Source: Terrimicrobium sacchariphilum
GTDB lineage: Bacteria; Verrucomicrobiota; Verrucomicrobiia; Chthoniobacterales; Terrimicrobiaceae
Assembly: GCF_001613545.1 (NCBI RefSeq)
Contig: NZ_BDCO01000002.1
Span: 2,294,001-2,358,000 of the forward strand
Direction: 5' to 3'
DNA length: 64,000 nt
The notes under the pieces are model-generated. The model had not been told where the DNA came from. It searched no databases and saw only the letters and a list, made by a program, of their open reading frames with translations. Position 1 is the stretch's first letter, and each line of letters opens with the position of its first letter. The position numbers and the translations under genes are program-made. Shown here one piece after another: positions 7,419-16,079 of this stretch.

Positions 7419-9536
7419 ATGAGATCTCTTCCTTATCGGATGTCTCCTAAAGCCCACTCCTCCCTTATGCAGAGTTCTCATCTTTGTGATTCCTGGTTTC
7501 TGCGCGTCGGTTCCCTAATCCTGGGTGGCGTTCTGGTGTGTGTCTCTGCCCGGGCGGAGATTACTCTTCCTCGGATTTTTTCCGATCATGCCGTATTGCA
7601 GAAGTCGGATTCGGTGCCGGTATGGGGAAAGGGCACTCCCGGCGAGGCCGTCACAGTGACTCTCGACAAGGCGGTGGCTCAGACGGTGGTTGGTGAGGAT
7701 GGGAAATGGAAGGTGGTGCTGGACCTTGATACTGCAGGGGCGGGACCGCATGAACTGATCGCGCAGGGGAAAAATACCCTGACGGCCCATGACGTGCTGG
7801 TCGGCGAAGTCTGGCTTTGCTCCGGGCAGTCAAACATGGATTTCCCGTTGGGAGCCTTTCCGATCGCGAAGACCGAGGTGCCAGTTTCCGCGAATACCAA
7901 TCTTCGCCAGTTCTTGGTCAAACGCGGTTCATCGGCTGACCCTTTGGATGAAGTAGAGGGTGAGTGGATGGTGGCCGGCCCCGCCACGGCTGGAAAGTTC
8001 TCTGCCGTGGCATACTTCTTTGGCAAGCAGCTCCAGAGGGATATCAGCGCTCCCGTCGGTTTGATCAACTCCGCCCTCGGAGGTACGATGATTGAAGCCT
8101 GGATGAGCAATGATGCGCTGGCCGCCGATCCGGTGCTCAAGGAGGGGGCTGAGAAGGCGCAGAACGACCGCCGGGCATTTGATCAGTATTCCGAACGCTA
8201 CAAAAAGTGGCAGAAGAAATATGGGCGCGAGGACAGGAAGCAGGGAGACCCGGCGACCTTTGCCGGACCCGACGTGGATACCTCGGACTGGAGGCCTGTC
8301 ACGCTCCCGGGATTCTTTGCAGAGGCAGGATTGCCCGAGGCGGGGGCGATCTGGGTGCGGCGCAAGGTGCCGGCTCCATCGGCTCCAGATATCACGCCCA
8401 GAAAGGGCATTGACATGTTCCTTGATAACATTCGCGATTCCAATGAAGTCTACTGGAATGGCAGACGGGTCGGGAGCAGTCCGATCGACAGCGTCGTGCA
8501 TCGCTATGGCGTTAAGGGAGAGTATGTGAACGAGGGGGAGAACGTACTCGCATTGAGAGTCTTTAGTGCCGGAGAATCGGGCGGAGTTGCACCGGGAGGC
8601 TCGCGGTTTCAAGGAAATCATGTGCCATTCAAGGGAGAATGGCTGGCGAAGGTGGAGTATGCGTTTCCTCCGCTCGACAAGGCGGCGATGGATGAGTTTC
8701 CTAAGCGCCCGGCCACGCCCATCGACTCCCAGAACGTTGCCGGATACCTGTACAATGGCATGATTCACCCACTCATCCCGTATGCGATTCGCGGTGTGAT
8801 CTGGTATCAGGGCGAGGGAAATTGGAATCGCGGGTATCAGTATCGTGCGGCATTTCCCGCCATGATTGCCGACTGGAGGGCGAAATGGGGGCGCGGGGAT
8901 CTGCCCTTCTATTATTGCCAGATCGCCAATCTCGGGGCTCACAGCAAACAGCCGGAAAGGACATCAGCCTTTGCCGAGGTGCGAGAAGCTCAAAGCATGG
9001 CGCTATCGCTACCGAATACCGGTCAGGCAGTCTTGATTGATGTCGGTGAGGAGGAGGATATCCACCCTGCCGACAAGATGTCGGTGGGCGACCGGCTGGC
9101 GCGTATCGCGCTGGCGCAGACCTATGGCAAGGCCGTCGTATTCTCTGGTCCCGTGTTTGACTCCATGACGCTGGAGGGTGACAAGGCGCGGATTCGCTTC
9201 AAGCACGCGGCTCCGGGCCTTTTGGCCAGACCCATGCCGGAGACATATGCTCCCAACTCCAAGTCGGGGCGGATGGTTCCGCTCGTCCGCAACTCCCCGC
9301 GATCGGAGATCGAGGGTTTCGCCATCTGTGGAGAGGACAAAAAGTGGGAATGGGCCAATGCCAGGATCGAAGGAGAGACCGTCGTAGTCTGGGCGGATGC
9401 CGTGCCGAAACCGGTTGCCGTGCGGTATGCCTGGGCGCAGAACCCGTTCTGCAACCTGTACAACACAGCAGGACTGCCGGCGAATCCGTTTCGCACGGAT
9501 GATTTCCCGCTTGCTTCGAGGAATGCGAAGTATTGA
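7419..9536 (+). CDS. Secreted sialate O-acetylesterase (SASA/SGNH family)
   Basis: This enzyme is predicted to remove O-acetyl groups from sialic acids or other acetylated glycans outside the cytoplasm. I chose ATG 7419 because the frame opens at 7326 inside the operator region; ATG 7440 and 7467 are alternatives. A signal peptide (hydrophobic core VGSLILGGVLVCV, then SARAE) precedes the mature start ITLPRIFSDHAVLQ, typical of the family. The nucleophile Ser is in WLCSGQSNM (near residue 138), followed by GVIWYQGEGN and the Asp/His-containing block EEEDIHPADK. A beta-sandwich insertion (~280-380, containing VYWNGRRVG) looks like the galactose-binding domain seen in long members. It is the first gene of a three-gene secreted block between the two cassette arms. 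Confidence 0.88.
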   Translation: MRSLPYRMSPKAHSSLMQSSHLCDSWFLRVGSLILGGVLVCVSARAEITLPRIFSDHAVLQKSDSVPVWGKGTPGEAVTVTLDKAVAQTVVGEDGKWKVVLDLDTAGAGPHELIAQGKNTLTAHDVLVGEVWLCSGQSNMDFPLGAFPIAKTEVPVSANTNLRQFLVKRGSSADPLDEVEGEWMVAGPATAGKFSAVAYFFGKQLQRDISAPVGLINSALGGTMIEAWMSNDALAADPVLKEGAEKAQNDRRAFDQYSERYKKWQKKYGREDRKQGDPATFAGPDVDTSDWRPVTLPGFFAEAGLPEAGAIWVRRKVPAPSAPDITPRKGIDMFLDNIRDSNEVYWNGRRVGSSPIDSVVHRYGVKGEYVNEGENVLALRVFSAGESGGVAPGGSRFQGNHVPFKGEWLAKVEYAFPPLDKAAMDEFPKRPATPIDSQNVAGYLYNGMIHPLIPYAIRGVIWYQGEGNWNRGYQYRAAFPAMIADWRAKWGRGDLPFYYCQIANLGAHSKQPERTSAFAEVREAQSMALSLPNTGQAVLIDVGEEEDIHPADKMSVGDRLARIALAQTYGKAVVFSGPVFDSMTLEGDKARIRFKHAAPGLLARPMPETYAPNSKSGRMVPLVRNSPRSEIEGFAICGEDKKWEWANARIEGETVVVWADAVPKPVAVRYAWAQNPFCNLYNTAGLPANPFRTDDFPLASRNAKY

Positions 9537-9548
9537 GCATGGTCCGCT

Positions 9549-10955
9549 ATGCGGATTCCCCTTTGGTATGCAGCAGTCGCTGGATTGATGAGCCTGACCG
9601 TGATCGGTTCCGCGCAGGCGGAAACTACTGGATATTTTCATGTGGAGAAACGGGATGGTCGGTGGTGGCTGATCACTCCGAAGGGAGAGCCGTTCCTCTC
9701 CAAGGGAGTGTGTGCGGTGCGATATGCTCCGGACCCTATCCTGGGCACCGGACCCTCGCTCTACGGAGAAGCCAATGCGAAGAAATATCCCTCCGTCAAG
9801 GCATGGGCGGAGGCGAAGACCTCGCAATTGCTCGCATGGGATTTCAATACCCTCGGGGCGTGGTATGATGAAGGGATGGTGTTCGGAAAGGGTGACAGGC
9901 TCGCACGCACGCCTATTTTGAACATAGCGGCCGATTATGCCCGCAAACACATCGAGGCAGGCGGCGGAAAAAAGAGCGCCTGGGAGATGGGCGTGTTTCC
10001 GGATGTCTTCAGCCCAGACTTTGAAACATTTGCCCGCGAACGAGCACATAAGGTCTGCACCCCGCAGGCACAGGATTCCAATATACTGGGATGGTTTATC
10101 GACAATGAACTACGATGGGGACCCGACTGGCGCAGCCAGGATGAGCTGCTGGTGACTTTTCTGAACAGCTCGAAGGAGGCTCCAGGCCGGCATGCTGCCA
10201 TCGGTATGCTGCAAAAGCGCTACAAGGACATTGTCGCATTTAACGAAGTATGGAAAACCGGGGCGGCTTCTTGGGCGGAGTTGGTGCAGGGCGGAGAGAT
10301 CAAGAGCCCGTTTCCGCACAGGGAGAAGTCTAAACAGAACGAGGAGATCGAGCGGGTGGGGGATGACTCGGCTGGGAGACGTAAATTGTATGTGGCAGAT
10401 TGCGACGCGTTTCTTGGTCTGCTGGCTGAGCAGTATTTTGCCGTGACGCAAAAAGCGGTGAGAGAGGCTGCGCCCCATCACATGGTGTTTGGGTGCCGTT
10501 TTGCCTATACTCCGGCAAAGCCCGTACTCGAGGCTGCCGCCCGCCATGTGGATGTGATTTCCTTCAACTCCTACTCCACGGATCCCTCGGGGATCACGGA
10601 AAACTATGCAACATATGGCCGCCCGCTGATAGTCGGCGAGTTTGCCTTTCGAGCGGAGGATTCCGGACTGCCCAATACCAAGGGCGCCGGCCCGAAAGTG
10701 GCCAATCAAAAGGAACGTGCGGCAGCTTATGAAAAGTATGTGCGCGCGCTCGTATCGAATCCCTCGGTCGTCGGTTATCATTGGTTCAAGCATGTCGATG
10801 AGCCTGCCGAGGGGCGGTTTGATGGAGAGAATTCCAACTACGGTTTGCTGAAAATCAACGATGAACCCTATGAAGGATTCGTTGAAAAGGTGAAGGAGTG
10901 CAACGGCAAGGCCGATACCTGGCATGCGAACGCGCCTGTGACCGGGCGAAAGTAG
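9549..10955 (+). CDS. Secreted clan GH-A glycoside hydrolase (agarase/beta-galactosidase-like)
   Basis: This is a 468-aa exported hydrolase with signal peptide MRIPLWYAAVAGLMSLTVIG ending SAQAE. It has the two Glu residues of a retaining (beta/alpha)8 hydrolase: the probable acid/base E187 in WFIDNELRW and nucleophile E364 in LIVGEFAF. The sequence GYFHVEKRDGRWWLITPKG at the mature start is common in GH50/GH42-like proteins of Verrucomicrobia and Planctomycetes. I cannot fix the family or substrate. It starts 12 bp after the esterase stop, so the two are probably co-transcribed and may act on the same acetylated polymer. Confidence 0.72.
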   Translation: MRIPLWYAAVAGLMSLTVIGSAQAETTGYFHVEKRDGRWWLITPKGEPFLSKGVCAVRYAPDPILGTGPSLYGEANAKKYPSVKAWAEAKTSQLLAWDFNTLGAWYDEGMVFGKGDRLARTPILNIAADYARKHIEAGGGKKSAWEMGVFPDVFSPDFETFARERAHKVCTPQAQDSNILGWFIDNELRWGPDWRSQDELLVTFLNSSKEAPGRHAAIGMLQKRYKDIVAFNEVWKTGAASWAELVQGGEIKSPFPHREKSKQNEEIERVGDDSAGRRKLYVADCDAFLGLLAEQYFAVTQKAVREAAPHHMVFGCRFAYTPAKPVLEAAARHVDVISFNSYSTDPSGITENYATYGRPLIVGEFAFRAEDSGLPNTKGAGPKVANQKERAAAYEKYVRALVSNPSVVGYHWFKHVDEPAEGRFDGENSNYGLLKINDEPYEGFVEKVKECNGKADTWHANAPVTGRK

Positions 10956-11011
10956 CTGGCCTTTCCCGGTGCTGCATTGAGGGATGCCGTAGGTTTACGG
11001 GGGGTGATTGC

Positions 11012-11023
11012 TCAATGGTTTGA
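11012..11023 (-). promoter_or_regulatory. Operator candidate 5 (TCAAACCATTGA on complement)
   Basis: A copy of the motif in the gap between the GH-A hydrolase and the deacetylase, 82 bp before the chosen deacetylase start. It is identical to the variant at 22680. Confidence 0.55.
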
Positions 11024-11104
11024 GCTGGGTGTGCGTTTGCATATTGTGTGGAGACGTCCAAAGTGGACAGCAGGTTTTTCCGTCGTTCCCAAATTCCCCA
11101 AGAT

Positions 11105-12550
11105 ATGAAATCTCCTCTTTTCGCCCGTTGCCTGTCGGCGGCGTTTCTTTCGCTAGGAACCCTCGGTATCACCACATTATGTCCGGCCCAGGCTGACGCT
11201 CCGAAAATCACCACGACATACGTGATCCTGAAGCTGGATGATGTGACTAATGGTACGCCACAATGGAAACGAACTCTGGACTACCTGAAGAGCAAGAATA
11301 TCAAGTCATCTGCCGGCATCATCTGCAACTCGCTGGAAAGTGGTAAGCAGGCTTATTACGACTGGCTCAAGGAAGTGCAACAGTCGGGGGTGGTGGAGTT
11401 CTGGCTCCATGGTTACGACCACAAGCAGTGGAAGGAAGAGGGCAAAGACGTCTGGGAATTCAGCGGACCGTCCTATGAACAGCAGAAGGAGCACATTGCG
11501 AAAAGCCAGCAGCTTGCCAGGCAAATCCTCGGTGCGCCTTTTGCCGCGTTTGGTGCGCCTTTTAACAAGACGGACGAGGCAACGGTGAAGGCTTTGGCCG
11601 AGGACCCAGACATCAAGATCGTACTCTATGGGAATACCAAGGACGCCGCAGCGCTGCCGGGCAAGCTGATCCTGGATCGCACGGAGATGAACATTGAGGC
11701 TCCGCTTTTTCTCCCCAATTCCCAGAAGGTGAAGCACGACTACGAGGTGATGGCTGGTACGCGTGATTGTTTCGTGATCCAGGGGCATCCGAATCAATGG
11801 ACAGATGAGCGGTTTGCCGAGTTTCAGAAACTGGTGGAGTACCTGCAATCGCAGGGAGTCGTCTTCACGACGCCGACCGAATATCTCAAAACCCGCGATC
11901 CTGGTTCGCTCAAGGTGACGGTCGTAAATACGAAGGCAGTGGCTCCGCAGGCAGCCGCACCGATCGCAACCGAGCCACCGCCTCTCTCGGAGAATCTCCT
12001 GGCGAATGGAGACTTTGAGAGTGGCTCCCGGGGATGGTCTCTTTACGATCCGGAAAAGTCCTCATCCGCGGGCTGCCAGTTTCAGGTGGTGGCGGATAAC
12101 CCGCACGAGGGCAGTGGCACGATGGAACTCTCGTCGGCGGCGAATTCGCGCTATGCGGTGCTTCAGTACCTCAAGGGCGCTAATTTTATCGAAGGCCAAA
12201 AATATCGCGTTTCAGCCTGGGTGCGGGCCGGGGAGGATTTCGTAGCCGCATCAGGCACTCCGGGATTCCTGCTGCGGGTATCGATGTTTGGGCCAAACTT
12301 TAGCAACAGCGGAATGTACTTTCTGGGTTTCAATGGGATGGGGGGTGACAGTCCCTCGGTCCTGGCTGGACAGGAGGTGCCTCGGACATGGACCAAAGTC
12401 GAAGGTGTGTTCGAGATGGCTGCCGGTGTCGAAAAGGTTAATGTCTGTCTGTTGGTTGATCGCGGGGTGGGGCACGTGTACGTCGACGACGTCTCCATTG
12501 AACGCGTGGAGGACGCCACTCCTGTCGGTGCCGTAGCCACAACGAAATAG
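11105..12550 (+). CDS. Secreted polysaccharide-deacetylase-like protein with C-terminal CBM
   Basis: The chosen ATG at 11105 gives 481 aa with a clean signal peptide (MKSPLFARCLSAAF to CPAQA). An in-frame GTG at 11048 would put 19 polar residues before it. The N-terminal half fits the NodB/DUF2334-like deacetylase fold: the Asp pair in ILKLDDVTNG (D45/D46) and the metal-ligand-like FWLHGYDH (H102, H106). The C-terminal third (from NLLANGDFESGSRGWSLYD) is a CBM4/9-like beta-sandwich carbohydrate-binding domain. It should remove acetyl groups from a polysaccharide outside the cytoplasm, next to a sialate esterase and a glycoside hydrolase. The polymer is unknown. It has its own upstream copy of the motif. 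Confidence 0.75.
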   Translation: MKSPLFARCLSAAFLSLGTLGITTLCPAQADAPKITTTYVILKLDDVTNGTPQWKRTLDYLKSKNIKSSAGIICNSLESGKQAYYDWLKEVQQSGVVEFWLHGYDHKQWKEEGKDVWEFSGPSYEQQKEHIAKSQQLARQILGAPFAAFGAPFNKTDEATVKALAEDPDIKIVLYGNTKDAAALPGKLILDRTEMNIEAPLFLPNSQKVKHDYEVMAGTRDCFVIQGHPNQWTDERFAEFQKLVEYLQSQGVVFTTPTEYLKTRDPGSLKVTVVNTKAVAPQAAAPIATEPPPLSENLLANGDFESGSRGWSLYDPEKSSSAGCQFQVVADNPHEGSGTMELSSAANSRYAVLQYLKGANFIEGQKYRVSAWVRAGEDFVAASGTPGFLLRVSMFGPNFSNSGMYFLGFNGMGGDSPSVLAGQEVPRTWTKVEGVFEMAAGVEKVNVCLLVDRGVGHVYVDDVSIERVEDATPVGAVATTK

Positions 12551-12590
12551 CAGGCCGCCGCGATGTCCGGCAAGCGGTGCATTGAGCGAT

Positions 12591-12602
12591 TCAACAGATT
12601 GA
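12591..12602 (-). promoter_or_regulatory. Operator candidate 6 (TCAATCTGTTGA on complement)
   Basis: A copy of the motif in the gap before cassette genes C and D, identical to the variant at 7369 before the B-A arm. Both halves of the split cassette therefore carry the same site type. Confidence 0.58.
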
Positions 12603-12711
12603 TCGGGAGGGTTCTTGAGGGCTTCCGGTGAGTCACATAGGATCAGATGATCCCCTCCCAATCATGAACGATTCCTGGATTCCGGCAAATGAGGCGGGAA
12701 GGGCAAAAGCG

Positions 12712-13818
12712 ATGGATCAGGCTTTGGTGACAACTGACGAGCTTCCAACCATGCTGACACGCCTGGACCGGCGGGGTCGGCGATCTCTTCGAGGATTTTC
12801 CCTCCTGGAGATGCTGGCTGCAAGTGCTGTGTTCCTTTTGCTAATCGGCCTGGTCCTGAAGATGACGCAGGCGACGGCGGACTCATGGTCCAGTTCGACA
12901 GGCAAGACCGAGGGGTTTCGCGATGCTCGTGCGGCCTTTGCCACGATCACCAAGGCAGTCAGCCAGGCCACGCTCAATCCCTATTTTGACTACGCCGATG
13001 CGGGCGGAAATTTCCGAGATCAGGTTTCCTCGGCGAGCTTCACGCCAACACAATATATTCGTCGGTCGGATCTCCAGTTCATCACAGGAAAGAGTCTCGT
13101 CGACGCCGGAGTGCAGAATCCTGTTTCGCATGCGATCTTCTTTCTGGCTCCGCTGGGGTATTCCCTTGAGGCGAATTATCGCAACATGGATGGCTTCCTT
13201 AACGCCTGTGGATTCTATGTGTTTTATGGGGAGGACCCCGCCATGCCCGCCCGCCTTTCCGGCGCGATCCCAGCTTCGCGAAACCGATTCCGGCTCATGC
13301 AGTTTTTGCAGCCCACGGAGAATCTCTCGATCTACGACGTCTCGGTGACTGGGGGATCTGCCAACTGGCGAAATACGAAGTGGTTCGGCAGCGCTCTCGC
13401 CAGAAACTCCGCTCCCGTCTCCCAACTGGCGGAGAATGTGGTGGCGCTGGTGATCCGCCCCAAGGCATCTGATGCAGACGAGGCAAAAGCGACCGCCACA
13501 CTTGCCCCGGATTACGAATACGACAGCCGGGACCCTGCATCGGCAGAGAGCGTGAATCAACTGCCGCCCGTGGTTGAGATTGTAATGGTGGTGATAGACG
13601 ATACATCCGCGCAGCGGCTCGGGAATGAAACGACGCCCCCCAATCTCGGGTTGAACAACCTCTTTCAGGATGCTTCCAGGCTCGATGCCGATCTTTCCGA
13701 ACTGGAGAAAAACCTTGGCGCAATCAATGGCAACGCGGCGGGGAACAAGATTCCGCTCAGATACCAGATATTCCGTACGGAAGTTGCGTTGCGGAGTGCA
13801 AAATGGAGTAGTCAATGA
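12712..13818 (+). CDS. Verru_Chthon cassette protein C (GspJ-like prepilin)
   Basis: This is a 368-aa prepilin-like protein. ATG 12712 is preceded at a suitable distance by GGGAAGGG, a good ribosome-binding site. ATG 12664 (no such site) and ATG 12751 are alternatives. The leader ends RSLRG, with cleavage before FSLLEM (Glu at mature position 5) and the helix LAASAVFLLLIGLVLKM. Length and the SLLEML helix start resemble GspJ. The remainder is a globular extracytoplasmic domain, found in my recollection only in the Verrucomicrobia cassette C family. Its stop overlaps the start of D (ATGA), so C and D are translationally coupled. The partner arm B-A lies 5.4 kb away on the other strand. Confidence 0.8.
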   Translation: MDQALVTTDELPTMLTRLDRRGRRSLRGFSLLEMLAASAVFLLLIGLVLKMTQATADSWSSSTGKTEGFRDARAAFATITKAVSQATLNPYFDYADAGGNFRDQVSSASFTPTQYIRRSDLQFITGKSLVDAGVQNPVSHAIFFLAPLGYSLEANYRNMDGFLNACGFYVFYGEDPAMPARLSGAIPASRNRFRLMQFLQPTENLSIYDVSVTGGSANWRNTKWFGSALARNSAPVSQLAENVVALVIRPKASDADEAKATATLAPDYEYDSRDPASAESVNQLPPVVEIVMVVIDDTSAQRLGNETTPPNLGLNNLFQDASRLDADLSELEKNLGAINGNAAGNKIPLRYQIFRTEVALRSAKWSSQ

Positions 13819-14495
13819 CCCTGCAAACCGGCATTCGAGACTTCCGAAACATGGACTTCAGAGAGGTGCCTCGCCCATCTCCAGGGGGCTTTTCTCTTGT
13901 CGAACTCCTTATTGTGATTGCCATCATGGGAATACTGACAGCCCTGGTCATGCCCGCGGTGTCCAGTATCTCCCGCGGTTACGGATTGACGACGGCAGGG
14001 CACGCCGTGATGAACAACCTCGTGCAGGCTCGTCAGGCCGCGTTGACCAGGGGATACCCGGTGCAGGTGCGAATCTACAAACTGCCCCCTTATAGTCAGC
14101 CGAATACGGCGACTCCGGAGACATATCGCGCGATGCAGGCCTTCATCGAGAGCGACCCGATCGTAACCAACGGAACGACATCGGTCACAGTCACTCCGCT
14201 TTCGCGTCCCGTCTTTTTCAATGCACCAGTTGAGATCCTAAATGATACAAAAAGCTCGCCGATCCTTGGTCTGGCTTACGAGTCGGCTCCGCAGGAAGTG
14301 CTCCCGGGTTATGGCAAGAACTACGGTTATGTCTCATTTCGCTTTAAGCCGAGCGGGCAATCAGACCTGCCAGCCGATGCTGCGGGATTGACTCTCGTGC
14401 TCGGCCCGAGCAGCAACGGCGGTGCTCTGCCCGGGAACTTTCGGGCCATTGAGATCGATACGATCACCGGAGCGGTGAGAGATTATTCGCCATAG
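13815..14495 (+). CDS. Verru_Chthon cassette protein D (GspH-like prepilin)
   Basis: This is a 226-aa prepilin-like protein with leader ending PSPGG, cleavage before FSLVEL, Glu at mature position 5 and a classic pilin helix LLIVIAIMGILTALVMPAV. The following NNLVQARQAALTRGYPVQV is typical of GspH/FimT-type minor pseudopilins. It would be handled by prepilin peptidase and the general secretion/pilus machinery, neither of which is in this window. It overlaps C by 4 bp. An internal ATG at 13851 would give a shorter, more usual leader. With A, B and C it completes the four-protein cassette. Confidence 0.82.
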   Translation: MTLQTGIRDFRNMDFREVPRPSPGGFSLVELLIVIAIMGILTALVMPAVSSISRGYGLTTAGHAVMNNLVQARQAALTRGYPVQVRIYKLPPYSQPNTATPETYRAMQAFIESDPIVTNGTTSVTVTPLSRPVFFNAPVEILNDTKSSPILGLAYESAPQEVLPGYGKNYGYVSFRFKPSGQSDLPADAAGLTLVLGPSSNGGALPGNFRAIEIDTITGAVRDYSP

Positions 14496-14540
14496 GGTGC
14501 ATCCGGCTGAAGGGAACTGCGCTGGCTCGCTCTCGATCTG

Positions 14541-14552
14541 TCAACAGTTTGA
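14541..14552 (-). promoter_or_regulatory. Operator candidate 7 (TCAAACTGTTGA on complement)
   Basis: An exact copy of the commonest motif variant, 71 bp before the PEP-CTERM gene. It places that gene in the same putative regulon as the cassette. Confidence 0.6.
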
Positions 14553-14623
14553 ACTCAGGTCGCCTTGCGGGACCATGACTTAATTAAGAGAGTTCGTTCG
14601 TTCCTAAAAGCTAACACCCCACC

Positions 14624-15946
14624 ATGATAAAAGAATCCCTCTCCTCTCGCTCCGCGAGGCATTTGGTTTATGCGCTAGCCGGCGCTGCTTCACTCGCGGT
14701 TCATTCAGCAGCGGCAGCAACCTATTCCTGGGTTCCCTCGACGGGTGGAAACTGGGATCTGACTACTGCCAACTGGAATGATGGCGTTTCGACAACTGCA
14801 TGGGTGAATGGAGTTGGTAATGCGGCATCGTTTGGCGCATTCGGAGCCGGTCCGACGATTTCACTCACCACGAATATCGTTGCCGGAACGTTGACGACCA
14901 ATGGCGGTGCGACACTCGTGCTTAATGGTGCCGGAACTCTGGATGTCACAACGATTACAACGGGAAACAGCGGGAGCATTGATCTTTCTGTAAAACTGAC
15001 CGGTAGTCACGGCTTGACGCTGACTAGTACAGGCGCCGCCGGTAGTCAGGGACGCCTAAACATAAAGGCTGCTGCCGATTATACCGGGGATACGACGTTG
15101 TCTGGAACGGCCTACCTGCTGTCGGACAATGTGAGCAATGCTCTTCCGATAACGACGACGTTGAACATGTCCTCGGGAACGACGTTCCGATTTGCAAAGA
15201 ACGGCGTTACGCAGGAAATCGCCGGACTCGCCGGTAACGGCACGGTGACATCGAGCGCGACGGGTAGCGTCTTGACACTGCGGACGAAATCCGGAGTAAC
15301 GACTGCCTATTCGGGTTCCATGGGCTTTACTGGAGGCGGTGTTCTCAGTGTTGTTGTAGCCGGCTCCGGAACCCAGACGTTGAGTGGTGGAAACTTGAAC
15401 TACAATGGTTCTACAACGGTTTCATCAGGAACGCTGCTCCTCGGTGCAAGTCTTAATAACTCATCGTCCGTCACAGTAAGTGGAGGCACGCTGAACAGCA
15501 GCGCTCTTGACACCAAGCTTGGCGCGGGTGCAGTTTCCATGAGTTCCGGAACCATTGATATTCGCGGCTCTGCTGCGGGCAAGTTCACCCTTGCGGCAGG
15601 GCAGAATTTCACAACGACTGGAGGAACCATCAAGTTTGATCTCGGCACGGGCACTGATCAAATTATCGGTTCCGGGGTGGGAGCGTTTAGCCTGACGAAT
15701 ACGACGCTGGCATTAATCTTGGGAACGGGTTTTGACTATAGCAATAGCTACACGCTATTCTCTGGATTTTCCGGTGGTTCTCTTTCTGGCTTGGTTGTTT
15801 CCGGTTACGATACGACCAACTACACGGCATCATTGAGCAATGCGGGCGTCCTTTCGTTTGCCGCGGTGCCGGAGCCATCGACGATCGCGCTTGGTGCGCT
15901 GGGTGTCGCCTTGATCGCATTCCGACTCCGTCGGCGTGCGATCTGA
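14624..15946 (+). CDS. PEP-CTERM protein with autotransporter-associated beta-strand repeats
   Basis: This is a 440-aa surface or exported protein. An N-terminal signal peptide ends near HSAAAATYSW, and the opening WVPSTGGNWDLTTANWNDG is typical of autotransporter-associated strand-repeat proteins. The body is Gly/Ser/Thr-rich with alternating hydrophobic residues (for example GTLTTNGGATLVLNGAGTL), as expected for a right-handed beta-solenoid. The C-terminus has the sorting signal VPEPSTIALGALG, a hydrophobic helix and the basic tail RLRRR. PEP-CTERM proteins are processed by an exosortase, and none is encoded here. The gene follows cassette C-D on the same strand and carries its own copy of the motif. 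Adhesin or matrix protein is a guess. Confidence 0.88.
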   Translation: MIKESLSSRSARHLVYALAGAASLAVHSAAAATYSWVPSTGGNWDLTTANWNDGVSTTAWVNGVGNAASFGAFGAGPTISLTTNIVAGTLTTNGGATLVLNGAGTLDVTTITTGNSGSIDLSVKLTGSHGLTLTSTGAAGSQGRLNIKAAADYTGDTTLSGTAYLLSDNVSNALPITTTLNMSSGTTFRFAKNGVTQEIAGLAGNGTVTSSATGSVLTLRTKSGVTTAYSGSMGFTGGGVLSVVVAGSGTQTLSGGNLNYNGSTTVSSGTLLLGASLNNSSSVTVSGGTLNSSALDTKLGAGAVSMSSGTIDIRGSAAGKFTLAAGQNFTTTGGTIKFDLGTGTDQIIGSGVGAFSLTNTTLALILGTGFDYSNSYTLFSGFSGGSLSGLVVSGYDTTNYTASLSNAGVLSFAAVPEPSTIALGALGVALIAFRLRRRAI

Positions 15947-15965
15947 GATGCTGTTTGTCTCTCGC

Positions 15966-16013
15966 CAAGGCAGAGGTGCGAGCGGTTTGGGGGGATTGCT
16001 CGCCTTTGCCTTG
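15966..16013 (+). terminator. Stem-loop after the PEP-CTERM gene
   Basis: CAAGGCAGAGGTGCGAGC (15966-15983) pairs imperfectly with GCTCGCCTTTGCCTTG (15998-16013) around a 14-base loop, 20 bp after the PEP-CTERM stop. Only a short mixed T-rich stretch follows, so it is either a weak intrinsic terminator or a 3'-end stabilising hairpin. Confidence 0.5.
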
Positions 16014-16079
16014 TTGCCTTTTGGGTCAATTGTGAATAATGAGTTATCCGTCCTTCCCCAAAGGTAAGATTCATCCCTT

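Noticed and set aside
7929-10049. Two minus-strand frames of 337 and 346 codons opposite the esterase and GH-A genes
   Set aside because: The plus strand carries full catalytic motifs in both genes; the minus-strand frames look like composition-driven shadows.
16026-16040. TCAATTGTGAAT considered as a tenth regulon site
   Set aside because: It keeps only the left arm; the right arm is GAAT where TTGA is required.
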